Source of the DNA: Apostichopus japonicus
Taxonomy: Eukaryota; Echinodermata; Holothuroidea; Aspidochirotida; Stichopodidae
DNA length: 64,000 nt
Assembly (NCBI RefSeq): GCF_037975245.1
Contig: NC_092576.1
Span: forward strand, 37,228,611 to 37,292,610
Direction of reading: 5' to 3'
In this document: positions 21,801 through 33,800 of the stretch, piece after piece
Position numbering within the stretch: position 1 is the stretch's first letter
Layout of the letters: every line of letters begins with the position of its first letter
Notes under the pieces: model-generated
Databases searched by the model: none
The model's input: the letters and a program-made list of their open reading frames with translations, nothing else
Told to the model about the DNA's origin: nothing
Position numbers and translations under genes: made by a program

Positions 21801-24800
21801 TTAGCAATCATGTACATTAAGGGCTTCTGTACATACTACTGACAACATCAGTAAGTATCTTCATGGACATTCAAGGCATCTGTTCTACTGATCATATTGT
21901 CAGTGTAGGTCTACTATCTAAGCTATCATGGGCATTAAAGGCATCTGAACCAATGACAACATCATTAAGTATCATCATGGACATTCAAGGCATCTGTAAT
22001 ACTGAACATATTGTCAGTGTAGGTCTACTACCTAAGCTATCATGGACATTAAAGGCAACTGTACTTTTGATCATATTGTCATTGTAGATCTACTTTTTCA
22101 TCATGGACATTAAAGGCATCTGTTGATCACACATATGGAAAGTCATCTGTACTACTGAAACATATTGTCAGTGAAGATCTACTATTTAATCATTGACATT
22201 AAAGGCATCTGTACTACTGATCATATTGTCAGTGTAGATCTACTATCTAATCATGGACATTAAAGGCATCTGTGCTACTGAAACATATTGTCATTGTTGA
22301 TCTATAATCTTAGCAATCATGGACATTAAAGGCAACTGTACTTTTGATCATATTGTCAGTGTAGATCTACTATCTAAGCTATGAGGGACATTAAAGGCAT
22401 CTGTACCTCTGATCATATTGTCGGTGTTGATCTACTATCTTAACTATCATAGACATTAAAGGCATCTGTACTAGTGATCATATTTTCAGTGTTGACCTAC
22501 TATCTAAGCCATCACAGACATTAAAGGCATCTGTACTACTGTTCATATTGTTAGTGTAGAACTACTATCTAAGCAATCATGTTAGCTATCACAGACGTTA
22601 AAGGCATCTGTACTAATGATCATATTGTCAGTGTTGATCTACTATCTAAGCTATCACAGACATTAAAGGCATCTGTACTAGTGATCATATTGTCACTGTT
22701 GATCTACTATCTAAGCTATCATAGACATTAAAGGCATCTGTACTACTGATCATATTGTCAGTGTTGATCTACTATCTAAGCTATCATAGACATTAAAGGC
22801 ATCTGTACTAATGATCATATTGTCAGTGTTGATCTACTATCTAAGCAATCATGTTAGCCATCACAGACATTAAAGGCATCTGTACTACTGTTCATATTGT
22901 TAGTGTAGAACTACTATCTAAGCAATCATGTTAGCTATCACAGACATTAAAGGCATCTGTACTAATGATCATATTGTCAGTGTTGATCTACTATCTAAGC
23001 TATCATAGACATTAAAGGCATCTGTACTAGTGATCATATTGTCAGTGTTGATCTACTATCTAAGCAATCATGTTAGCCATCACAGACATTAAAGGCATCT
23101 GTACTACTGTTCATATTGTTAGTGTAGAACTACTATCTAAGCAATCATGTTAGCTATCACAGACATTAAAGGCATCTGTACTAATGATCATATTGTCAGT
23201 ATTGATCTACTGTACTATCTAAGCTATCACAGACATTAAAGGCATCTGTACTAATGATCATATTGTCAGTGTTGATCTACTATCTAAGCTATCATAGACA
23301 TTAAAGGCATCTGTACTAGTGATCATATTGTCAGTGTTGATCTACTATCTAAGCTATCATAGACATTAAAGGCATCTGTACTACTGATCATATTGTCAGT
23401 GTTGACCTACTATCTAAGCCATCATGGACATTAAAGGCATCTGTAGTACTGTTCATATTGTCAGTGTTGATCTACTATCTGAGCTATCATAGACATTAAA
23501 GGCATCTGTACTACTGATCATATTGTTAGTGTTGATCTACTATCTAAGCAATCATGTTAGCTATCACAGACATTAAAGGCATCTGTACTAATGATCATAT
23601 TGTCAGTGTTGATCTACTATCTAAGCTATCACAGACATTAAAGGCATCTGTACTAATGATCATATTGTCACTGTTGATCTACTATCTAAGCTATCATAGA
23701 CATTAAAGGCATCTGTACTAGTGATCATATTGTCAGTGTTGATCTACTATCTAAGCTATCATAGACATTAAAGGCATCTGTACTACTGATCATATTGTCA
23801 GTGTTGATCTACTATCTAAGCAATCATGTTAGCCATCACAGACATTAAAGGCATCTGTACTACTGTTCATATTGTTAGTGTAGAACTACTATCTAAGCAA
23901 TCATGTTAGCTATCACAGACATTAAAGGCATCTGTACTAATGATCATATTGTCAGTGTTGATCTACTATCTAAGCTATCATAGACATTAAAGGCATCTGT
24001 ACTAGTGATCATATTGTCAGTGTTGATCTACTATCTAAGCAATCATGTTAGCCATCACAGACATTAAAGGCATCTGTACTACTGTTCATATTGTTAGTGT
24101 AGAACTACTATCTAAGCAATCATGTTAGCTATCACAGACATTAAAGGCATCTGTACTAATGATCATATTGTCAGTGTTGATCTACTGTACTATCTAAGCT
24201 ATCACAGACATTAAAGGCATCTGTACTAATGATCATATTGTCAGTGTTGATCTACTATCTAAGCTATCATAGACATTAAAGGCATCTGTACTAGTGATCA
24301 TATTGTCAGTGTTGATCTACTATCTAAGCTATCATAGACATTAAAGGCATCTGTACTACTGATCATATTGTCAGTGTTGACCTACTATCTAAGCCATCAT
24401 GGACATTAAAGGCATCTGTAGTACTGTTCATATTGTCAGTGTTGATCTACTATCTGAGCTATCATAGACATTAAAGGCATCTGTACTACTGATCATATTG
24501 TTAGTGTTGATCTACTATCTAAGCCATCATGGACATTAAAGGCATCTGTACTACTGTTCATATTGTTAGTGTAGAACTACTATCTAAGCAATCATGTTAG
24601 CTATCACAGACATTAAAGGCATCTGTACTACTGTTCATATTGTTAGTGTAGAACTACTATCTAAGCAATCATGTTACTGTAGCCTTCACAGACATTAAAG
24701 GCATCTGTACTAGTGATCATATTGTCAGTGTTGATCTACTATCTAAGCTATCATGAGCAATAAAGGCATCTGTACTACTGTTCATATTATCAGTGTTGAT

Positions 24801-27800
24801 CTACTATCTAAGCTATCGTAGACATTAAAGGCATCTGTACTACTGATCATATTGTCAGTGTTGATCTACTATCTAAGCTATCATGAGCAATAAAGGCATC
24901 TGTACTACTGTTCATATTATCAGTGTTGATCTACTATCTAAGCTATCATGAACATTAAAGGCATCTGTACAAGTGATCACATTGTCACTGTTGATCTACT
25001 ATCTGAGCTATCATAGACATTAAAGGCATCTGTACTACTGATCATATTGTATGTGTGGATCTACTAGCAATCATGGACAACAAGGCATCTGTACCACTTC
25101 CCGCATGGTTATCATGTATAATGTTAGCACAATATTATCCCCAATATAATTACTTACAACACTAAGTGCTACATGTGAAATGAGGGGTCCACAATTATCT
25201 TGTTTATAATCGTATTGTCTTCTTAGCTGTGAAGATTGAATTAACAATGGTTGATTGAAATTGACAGCAAAAACAGCAAAACAACTTACAGTACTGGGAA
25301 GCCTTACTTTCACAGTAACTTTTGTAAACTCATGTCCAGCCAAACGACAAATGATGTCTCTCTCAAGTGGTCAGTGACCCTCAAATGAAAGAAGACAGAA
25401 GTCACACTTGTTTGATTGGTCAGCCAATTGGTACAGTTTCTAATGCTAGTACCTCTGTAAACTGTCCTGCTTACAATGCTTCAGACCACTCATACTGACA
25501 GTACAAACAGTTTCTGATGGTAATACCTCTGTAAACTGTACTCCCTTACTGTACAATGCTGCAGACCACTCATACTGACAGTACAAGCAGTTTCTAATGC
25601 TAGTACCTCTGTAAACTGTCCTCCCTTGCAATAATTCAGACCACTCATACTGACAGTACAAACAGTTTCTAATGCTAATACCTCTGTAAACTGTCCTGCA
25701 CTTGGCTTTAGACCACTCATACTGACAGTACAAGCAGTTTCTAATGCTAGTACCTCTGTAAACTGTCCTGCACTTGGCTTTAGACCACTCATACTGACAG
25801 TACAAGCAGTTTCTGATGCTAATACCTCTGTAAACTGTCCTGCACTTGGCTTTAGACCACTCATACTGACAGTACAAGCAGTTTCTGATGCTAATACCTC
25901 TGTAAACTGTCCTGCACTTGGCTTTAGACCACTCATACTGACAGTACTAGCAGTTTCTAATGCTAATACCTCTGGAAACTGTCCTGCACTTGGCTTCAGA
26001 CCACTCATACTGACAGTACAAGCAGTTTCTAATGCTAATACCTCTGTAAACTGTCCTCCCTTGCAATAATTCAGACCACTCATACTGACAGTACAAACAG
26101 TTTCTGATGGTAATACCTCTGTCAACTGTACTCCCTTACTGTACAATGCTGCAGACCACTCATACTGACAGTACAAGCAGTTTCTAATGCTAATACCTCT
26201 GTAAACCGTCTGGCACTTGGCTTCAGACCACTCATACTGACAGTACAAGCAGTTTCTATTGTAATACCTCTGTAAACTGTCCTGAACTTGGCTTTAAACC
26301 ACTCATACTGACAGTACAATCAGTTTCTAATGCTAGTACCTCTGTAAACTGTCCTCCCTTACAATGCTTCAGACCACTCATACTGACAGCACAAGCAGTT
26401 TCTGATGGTAATAAACTGTTCTGCACTTGGCTTCAGACCACTCAATAGTGACAGTACTAGCAGTCTCTAATGCTAATACCTCTGTAAACTGTCCTCCCTT
26501 GCAATAATTCAGACCACTCATACTGACAGTACAAACAGTTTCTGATGGTAATACCTCTGTAAACTGTACTGCCTTACTGTACAATGCTGCAGACCACTCA
26601 TACTGACAGTACAAGCAGTTTCTATTGTAATACCTCTGTAAACTGTCCTGAACTTGGCTTTAAACCACTCATACTGACAGTACAATCAGTTTCTAATGCT
26701 AGTACCTCTGTAAACTGTCCTCCCTTACAATGCTTCAGACCACTCATACTGACAGCACAAGCAGTTTCTGATGGTAATAAACTGTTCTGCACTTGGCTTC
26801 AGACCACTCAATAGTGACAGTACTAGCAGTCTCTAATGCTAATACCTCTGTAAACTGTCCTCCCTTGCAATAATTCAGACCACTCATACTGACAGTACAA
26901 ACAGTTTCTGATGGTAATACCTCTGTAAACTGTACTCCCTTACTGTACAATGCTGCAGACCACTCATACTGACAGTACAAGCAGTTTCTAATGCTAATAC
27001 CTCTGTAAACTGTCCTCCCTTACAATGCTTCAGACCACTCATACTGACAGTACAAACAGTTTCTAATATTTATCTGATTCTAATGCCAATACCTCTGAGT
27101 ATCTTAAACTGTCCTCTGTTACCATGCCTCAAAGCATTGCTATTGAGAGTTACGAGCAGTTCCTAACCTTTATATGATAGAAACATAGTATTCATACTGC
27201 TCATACTGTACACTGCCAGTGTTTTGAAGCAGGAAAATGACAGTAGGCCTACAGTATAGAATATCTTGTCCCACATGAGTGGATGGGTGTGTATGTGGAA
27301 TATGTTTCCCTCAACCTTAAGGTAAGTTGTCTTCATGATCAATCAATTTTGTTCAAGACCTCTCACTTGCACATTTTGGGCATTGTGTCATCTCTTCCCT
27401 AATGAGAGGTGGCTATGGAAAACTAGCAGCAGTGTATTACACAGCACAGTGGCGGAGCGTCCATACAGTCAGGGGGGGGGAGGGGGCAGATGCCCCCCTG
27501 ACGGAGTAAAATGGGCTGCTGGCGCCCTTTTCAGCTCTATTTACCACTTTTTACTTATTCTAGATTATTGTCTTTTTTATTGTGCTCTCATCTACTTACT
27601 GACAATTAGTCACATTTTGTTGGTGTATATAATTTGGCGGTGACGCCTATTTATTCTTTGTTTATCTGCAAATTAGCCAGGCCCGGAAAGGGTTATTTCC
27701 GGAGATCTAGGGAGTATCTTACTCAAAAATTTTATGTACACTACGCGCCAACCAATGGTGGCGCTCCACTTAGATAGTGTCGAAAGCGCCCCTCCTGACC

Positions 27801-30800
27801 AATACCCCTAGCTCCGCCACTGACACAGCATCTGTACTCTTAATAATAATTTGATACATGATCATTATTATTTGTTATGAATCATCCCCCTATCTCAATT
27901 ATTTCGGCAGAAAGCGAAAGTAGACCAACCAAAGACAGATGTCTCTCAGGCTAATGCTGTCACAGTCATCACACAGAACAGGCTGACGGTGAGAAATAAA
28001 CTGTTTATATCTATGTAAAATTCCATTGATTATTCTTTTTATACAGTTTGGCAATTGTTTTAGAGTTTTTTAACGTTTACATAATTACTATGTGAAATGA
28101 AACTTCACTAAATAAATGAAATTGCTTAAAATATTGTCCAGAAATCTGATGTGTAGCAGTGTAAAATATAATTCATAATCCTCTCCAAACGTTAATGCTT
28201 CATGTAGTAAAAACAGCAAACTTTCTGTGGAGAGGTGTTTTTTTTTCTCCTTGTATGAGGGGATCAGGATGTGGTCCCCAACCCTTTTTTTGTTCAGTTT
28301 TGTTACTTTGTAGCATTTAGTTTTATAAAGTCTTGAAGTTTTTACTTAGTGGCAGCTTCTTTTTTTTTTTTTTAAATTGCATGTAGTAAATACACAGTAA
28401 GACAGCTTCATAATATAGACTGTTTGGGTAGAACTGTTCCAGCAATCTTCTTACTTTGGTTTGCTCTTGGTTTTTACTTAGTAGTTTATGTGTATTCTTG
28501 TCTTTTTTTTAGAGAAAGCTTGGGATTTACAACCAAGGAAAGAAGTCAAACAAGGTATCTAGAGGTGAGTTAGTTTCAAGTTAGGTATTTTTAATTTGAT
28601 TAGGTTGGAAACAGATTTAGGTTTGTAATTGAGTAGGTTGAAATAGAGTAAGGTTTGTAATTTGTTTAAGATATATTGTTAAATCATTAAATTTGACAGT
28701 TCATGATCTTGCAATGCCTTTCTTCAGGATGTGTTGCTGTCTAGACAATGCACCCGGATACGGTATCATCAATTTTCCACAAAATTCTAAGACTGAATGA
28801 AAATTGTCATATCTGTGAAGTTAATGAGAACTTATTGTTCTGTAAATACATTTCTATAATTACCTTCCTTTTCTTTTTCTTGGAAGCAGTTGTGTATGTG
28901 TGTACTTGTTTTGCATTCTGACTGAGGACTTGAACAAAAGAAAACCACGTCCTCAGACATTATTTGGAAAGAATTACCTCGTCCTCAGCAGAACTTTCTT
29001 GTTTAGGGGGTATTGTTAAGGTTAGGGTATGTGAATTTGAACAATGGAAAAAAACAATGAAGTCCTCAATCTGGATATAAAATACACTTGTGTGTGTGTG
29101 TGTTGGGTGGGAGAGGGGTGTTGTAGCAGTGAGCAGTGGGTGATAGTTGTGTTCGAGTGTTCTGTGTGGGTGTGGGGAGGGGTGATTGTAGCAATGATCC
29201 GTGGGTGATAATTGTGTTTGTGTGGTTGTGGGGAGGGGCCGTTGTAGCAATGATCGGTGGGTGAAATAATTGTGTTTGTGTGGGTGTGGGGAGGGGTGAT
29301 TGTAGCAACGATCGGTGGGTGATAGTTGTGTTTTGTGTGGGTGTGGGGAGGGGTGTTGTAGCAGTGATCGGTGGGTGATAGTTGTGTTCTGTGTTGGTGT
29401 GGGGAGGGATGTAGTAGCAGTGATTGGTGGGTGATAGTTGTGTTTGAATGTTCTGTGTGGGTGTGGGGAGGGGTGATTGTAGCAATGATCGGTGGGTGAT
29501 AATTGTGTGGGTGTGGGGAGGGGTGATTGTAGCAACGATCGGTGGGTGATAGTTGTGTTTTGTGTGGGTGTGGGGAGGGGTGTTGTAGCAGTGATCGGTG
29601 GGTGATAGTTGTGTTCTGTGTTGGTGTGGGGAGGGATGTAGTAGCAGTGATTGGTGGGTGATAGTTGTGTTTGAATGTTCTGTGTGGGTGTGGGGAGGGG
29701 TGATTGTAGCAATGATCGGTGGGTGATAATTGTGTTTGTGTGGGTGTGGGGAGGGGTGATTGTAGCAATGATCGGTGGGTGATAGTTGTGTTTTGTGTGG
29801 GTGTGGGGAGGGGTGTTGTAGCAGTGATCGGTGGGTGATAGTTGTGTTCTGTGTTGGTGTGGGGAGGGATGTAGTAGCAGTGATTGGTGGGTGATAGTTG
29901 TGTTATGTGTGGCTGTGGGGAGGGATGTTTGTAGCAGTGAGCCATGGGTGATAGTTGTGTTCTGTGTGGGTGTGGGGAGAGTTGTTGTAGCAGTGATTGG
30001 TGGGTGATAGTTGTGTTATGTGTGGCTGTGGGGAGGGATGTAGTAGCAGTGATTGGTGTGTGATAGTTGTGTTCTGTGTGGGTGTGGGGAAGGATGTAGT
30101 GGCAGTGATTGGTGGGTGATAGTTGTGTTTGAATGTTCTGTGTGGGTGTGGGGAGGGATGTTTGTAGCAGTGAGCCATGGGCGATAGTTGTGTTCTGTGT
30201 GGGTGTGGGGAGGGATGTAGTAGCAGTGATTGGTGGGTGATAGTTGTGTTTGAATGTTCTGTGTGGGTGTGGGGAGGGATGTTTGTAGCAGTGAGCCATG
30301 GGTGATAGTTGTGTTTATATGGGTGTAGGGAGGGATGTAGTAGCAGTGATTGGTGGGTGATAGTTGTGTTTGAATGTTCTGTGTGGGTGTGGGGAGGGGT
30401 GATTGTAGCAGTGATCGGTGGGTGATAGTTGTGTTCTGTGTGGGTGTGGGGAGGGGTGTTGTAGCAGTGATTGGTGGGTGATAGTTGTGTTCTGTGTGTG
30501 TGTGGGGAGGGGTGTTTGAAGCAGTGACAGGTGGAAAATAGTCATGTTTGAGTCCTTGGATCACATCTTGTCAACGAACTGTGACTGTCAATATCATTTG
30601 AATATTATTTCATTTCCATCTGGATAATTAAGTATTAAAAAAACTTATCTCTGGGAGTCTTACTATCAGGATGGGGACAGGATTCATTTCACTATAAACA
30701 TTCAGAGAAGAAAAGAACCCAGAATCAATTTTTTCTAATTTTAAATTATCATTTTATTGATTTAATTTTTTTGTCACAGATTCAATCATTATTCCAGAGA

Positions 30801-33800
30801 CAGTCCAAGCCCAGACGGAAGAAGGTCTAAAGAGGATTCTAGATATCAGACCGGCAGAAAAATCAGAGACAATCTCACCTTGGTCCTGCGATAAAGATGA
30901 CAAGAAAAAGTCCTCCACCTCTAGTTGCTATGACAACCCTGCCGTAACGTACACAACTCTAAACAATTGGGTGCTCCACAAAACTCCGCCCCAGAGTAGC
31001 AAGCTTATCCAGAGTGATGGTACGATCAGCAGCAAGTCATGTGACCAGACAGATGGGAGTTCTAGCAGCAAGATATCGGGAATAAAGGAATTCCCAAAGG
31101 TAAGAAACAGACCGTATATGGGTTTGATTAGGTTTGCAATTCTTATCTCCATTACGCTCTTCTCTGCTTACAGCAAATACCACCAGAGCCAAACCAATGG
31201 GGGATTGAATGTCTATCCCGGTTAGCCATGTACTGAACACTGCTCTGCCCAAATTCATGATTAAACACATAGTGTACTATTTCAGTGGGAAAGCCAAATT
31301 TGCCTTCACACTAGAGAGTAGTGTGGACCATTTAGAACACTTGTGTTACAATCATACAGGTGGCTGGTCATTTAATTAAGTGTGCTCAAGGATGAATCCT
31401 CATGGCAGTGCTTGGGGTAGTTATTGCTATGAAGTAACCGTAATTGTTAATGCTAGAGTGAATTTGAGGACTGTGTTTCTATCTAGGCAGGCTTGACCAT
31501 CATGTCTGTCACAGTATTTTAATTTGAGTTTTGAACTAATCAATGATTGTGAATTATTACATTCCTAGTTAAATTCTGTATTTGCTCATATGATAGTTGA
31601 GTTTTCAAATGTTGTTTAGCAGTTTTGAAGGCTTTGATTTGGTCTCTTCCAGTGTACAGGAACTACTATACAACTTTGCATTGGTGTGATAGAAATTTGC
31701 TATGCAATTTATTTGGGACAAATTATTTCCTGTTGCTCTACCTTCCTTTTTTCCCGATTAATTCATTCACTTTTACTTCAGTGAAGGGGGGGGGGGGGGG
31801 AGCGGAGGGGTCCAGTGTGAATTTGTCATGTTCCCTGTTAATCTTCAACTTTTTGGGGTTCATTTTCATGTGAAACATCAATTTGTTGGTCATGTCAGTG
31901 TATGCGTTCCAAGTCTTTGGAAATTGATTCTGTGTTACAGATGTTGTCACATTGAAATATGTTTCACATCATAAATATATTCATTTAAAACTTACAGATG
32001 TAGTCAAACAAATCCAATGTTCCCACAATGCATCACTTCCCACATCTGAGATAAATTGCACCTCAATGAAAGCAAGGAGGGCTGCACAGTGATCAGTCTA
32101 TCTAATAAATAAACAAGTTTTCAATTTACTCGACAACAGTTTGGCTGACAAGCCCTATCATGATGTGTACATAAAACTAGCCCCTTGGTTATTCTTCGCA
32201 TCGTTCCTTTGGGTGAATCAAACTATAACAAAATGCTTGATATTGACAGTTTCTTTGGCATGGAAATGTAAATCATATCATTTTTGTTGATTGTGTAAAG
32301 TGTTCTCTGTTTTTGCTGCCCTTTTACAGTCTCCCCCTCTGAAAGAGTTCTGCACAGAATTTGCAGAAAGCTTAGACTTGGAGAAAGTTTTCCCTGGCCA
32401 TGAAGGTGAGGTTTTACAACTTTTACATTAATGTCAGTTATTCTGAACTGCATGCTAACAGTTACCATGCAATGGGTTATTTAAGTAACTTCATTTTACA
32501 AATTGTTTGATTTGAGCAATTGTGACATCTTTACTGACAGTGGTTTACCTATATATCCAATAATGAGTCCATTTATATGTTTGTGGTTTCTGAGAGCTAG
32601 TAACTCGGGATCATTAAAGTAGGAACATCGAGTCAGGGAAGTGGGCGTTGTAGTATGGTCAGGATTTTGATTGGTTAATATTGCATAAATTAGGTAACTA
32701 TAATAATGAGTATGCTTGGAATAAAGGAACGGTGAATAAGTATAACAGTGGAAAATGACACTAACATACATACATTTTGTGTAGCATTTATGTTTGAAGG
32801 TTCTGATATTTTTCTCTCACTGAATGCTACATGTGTGCATCTTTTGTAGGACACTGCTATGTGCTGTACATATGACACTTGTATAGCAACTTGACTATAT
32901 TGTAGAGCATGCTATGATGTGATACGGGATAAATTATCTTACTTGGCATAGTGAATGAGTGATATGATCCCTCATTTGAACCCAAAGTAAGCTATATATA
33001 TATCGCCATTGTCATACACATTGTGCAGTATACTTGTACTAGTATGATTCCTATACTGGTGTGACTACTCACTATTAGTATCAGGGCTCACACAGTATGT
33101 TGTTTTAGTTTTTATTCTGATCAGGACTGCACATATCTACATGAGTATAGATAGAACTGTCACCTACATTTATGTAATTTTTTTTCTCATCTTCTTGTTT
33201 ATTTTATTGCTATGACAATCACTATTCCGGTATACTTTAAGCACACCATTTTCATAGATTCTTGCATTACTTTGACAGTACAGAGCTATTTAAGAGTCCT
33301 ATCTGACTAAGCATACCCCCTGATGACATTATAACAGCCGAAATGCCTAAATTCACTTTCACAGTAGACAAAGCTAGACCTATAGCCTGCTTTACCAGTA
33401 AGGAAGAGGACTGGAATGTAGTACTAATTATATTAAAGCTTCTGTTTAGATCATGTTTGCTTCTAACGTATTATTTTTTAACTTTAGGCCAAACCTATAC
33501 AGTAATATCTACAGATAATTGGATATTACCCCTTTTATAACGTAAATTTTTAACTGTTATGCATTGTTAACTGTTAACCAGCAAGCAATTCAGCACTTAA
33601 TCTAACATAATTGCAGGAAATATTTTATGGATTCAATACATGTAATACATGTATGTGATGTATTATGTGTCCAATATACAAACCTTTGCAGGTTTTGTTT
33701 AATAACATTACTTCTGGAAGTTGCATTTCTGACCCCAATAGAACAAATAGAATTTTCATGCACTTTATATATATTTTTGTAACTTCTCTGTACAGAAGAC

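Noticed and set aside
25446-26980. Minus-strand frames repeating YCQYEWSKAKCRTVYRG
   Set aside because: The 72-bp unit is divisible by 3 so it stays open by chance; frames break at every length-variant unit, and the array lies in a plus-strand intron.
28960-30564. Long minus-strand frames rich in Pro, Thr and His
   Set aside because: Translation of the 56-bp G-rich minisatellite; no start context, flanking exon or domain.
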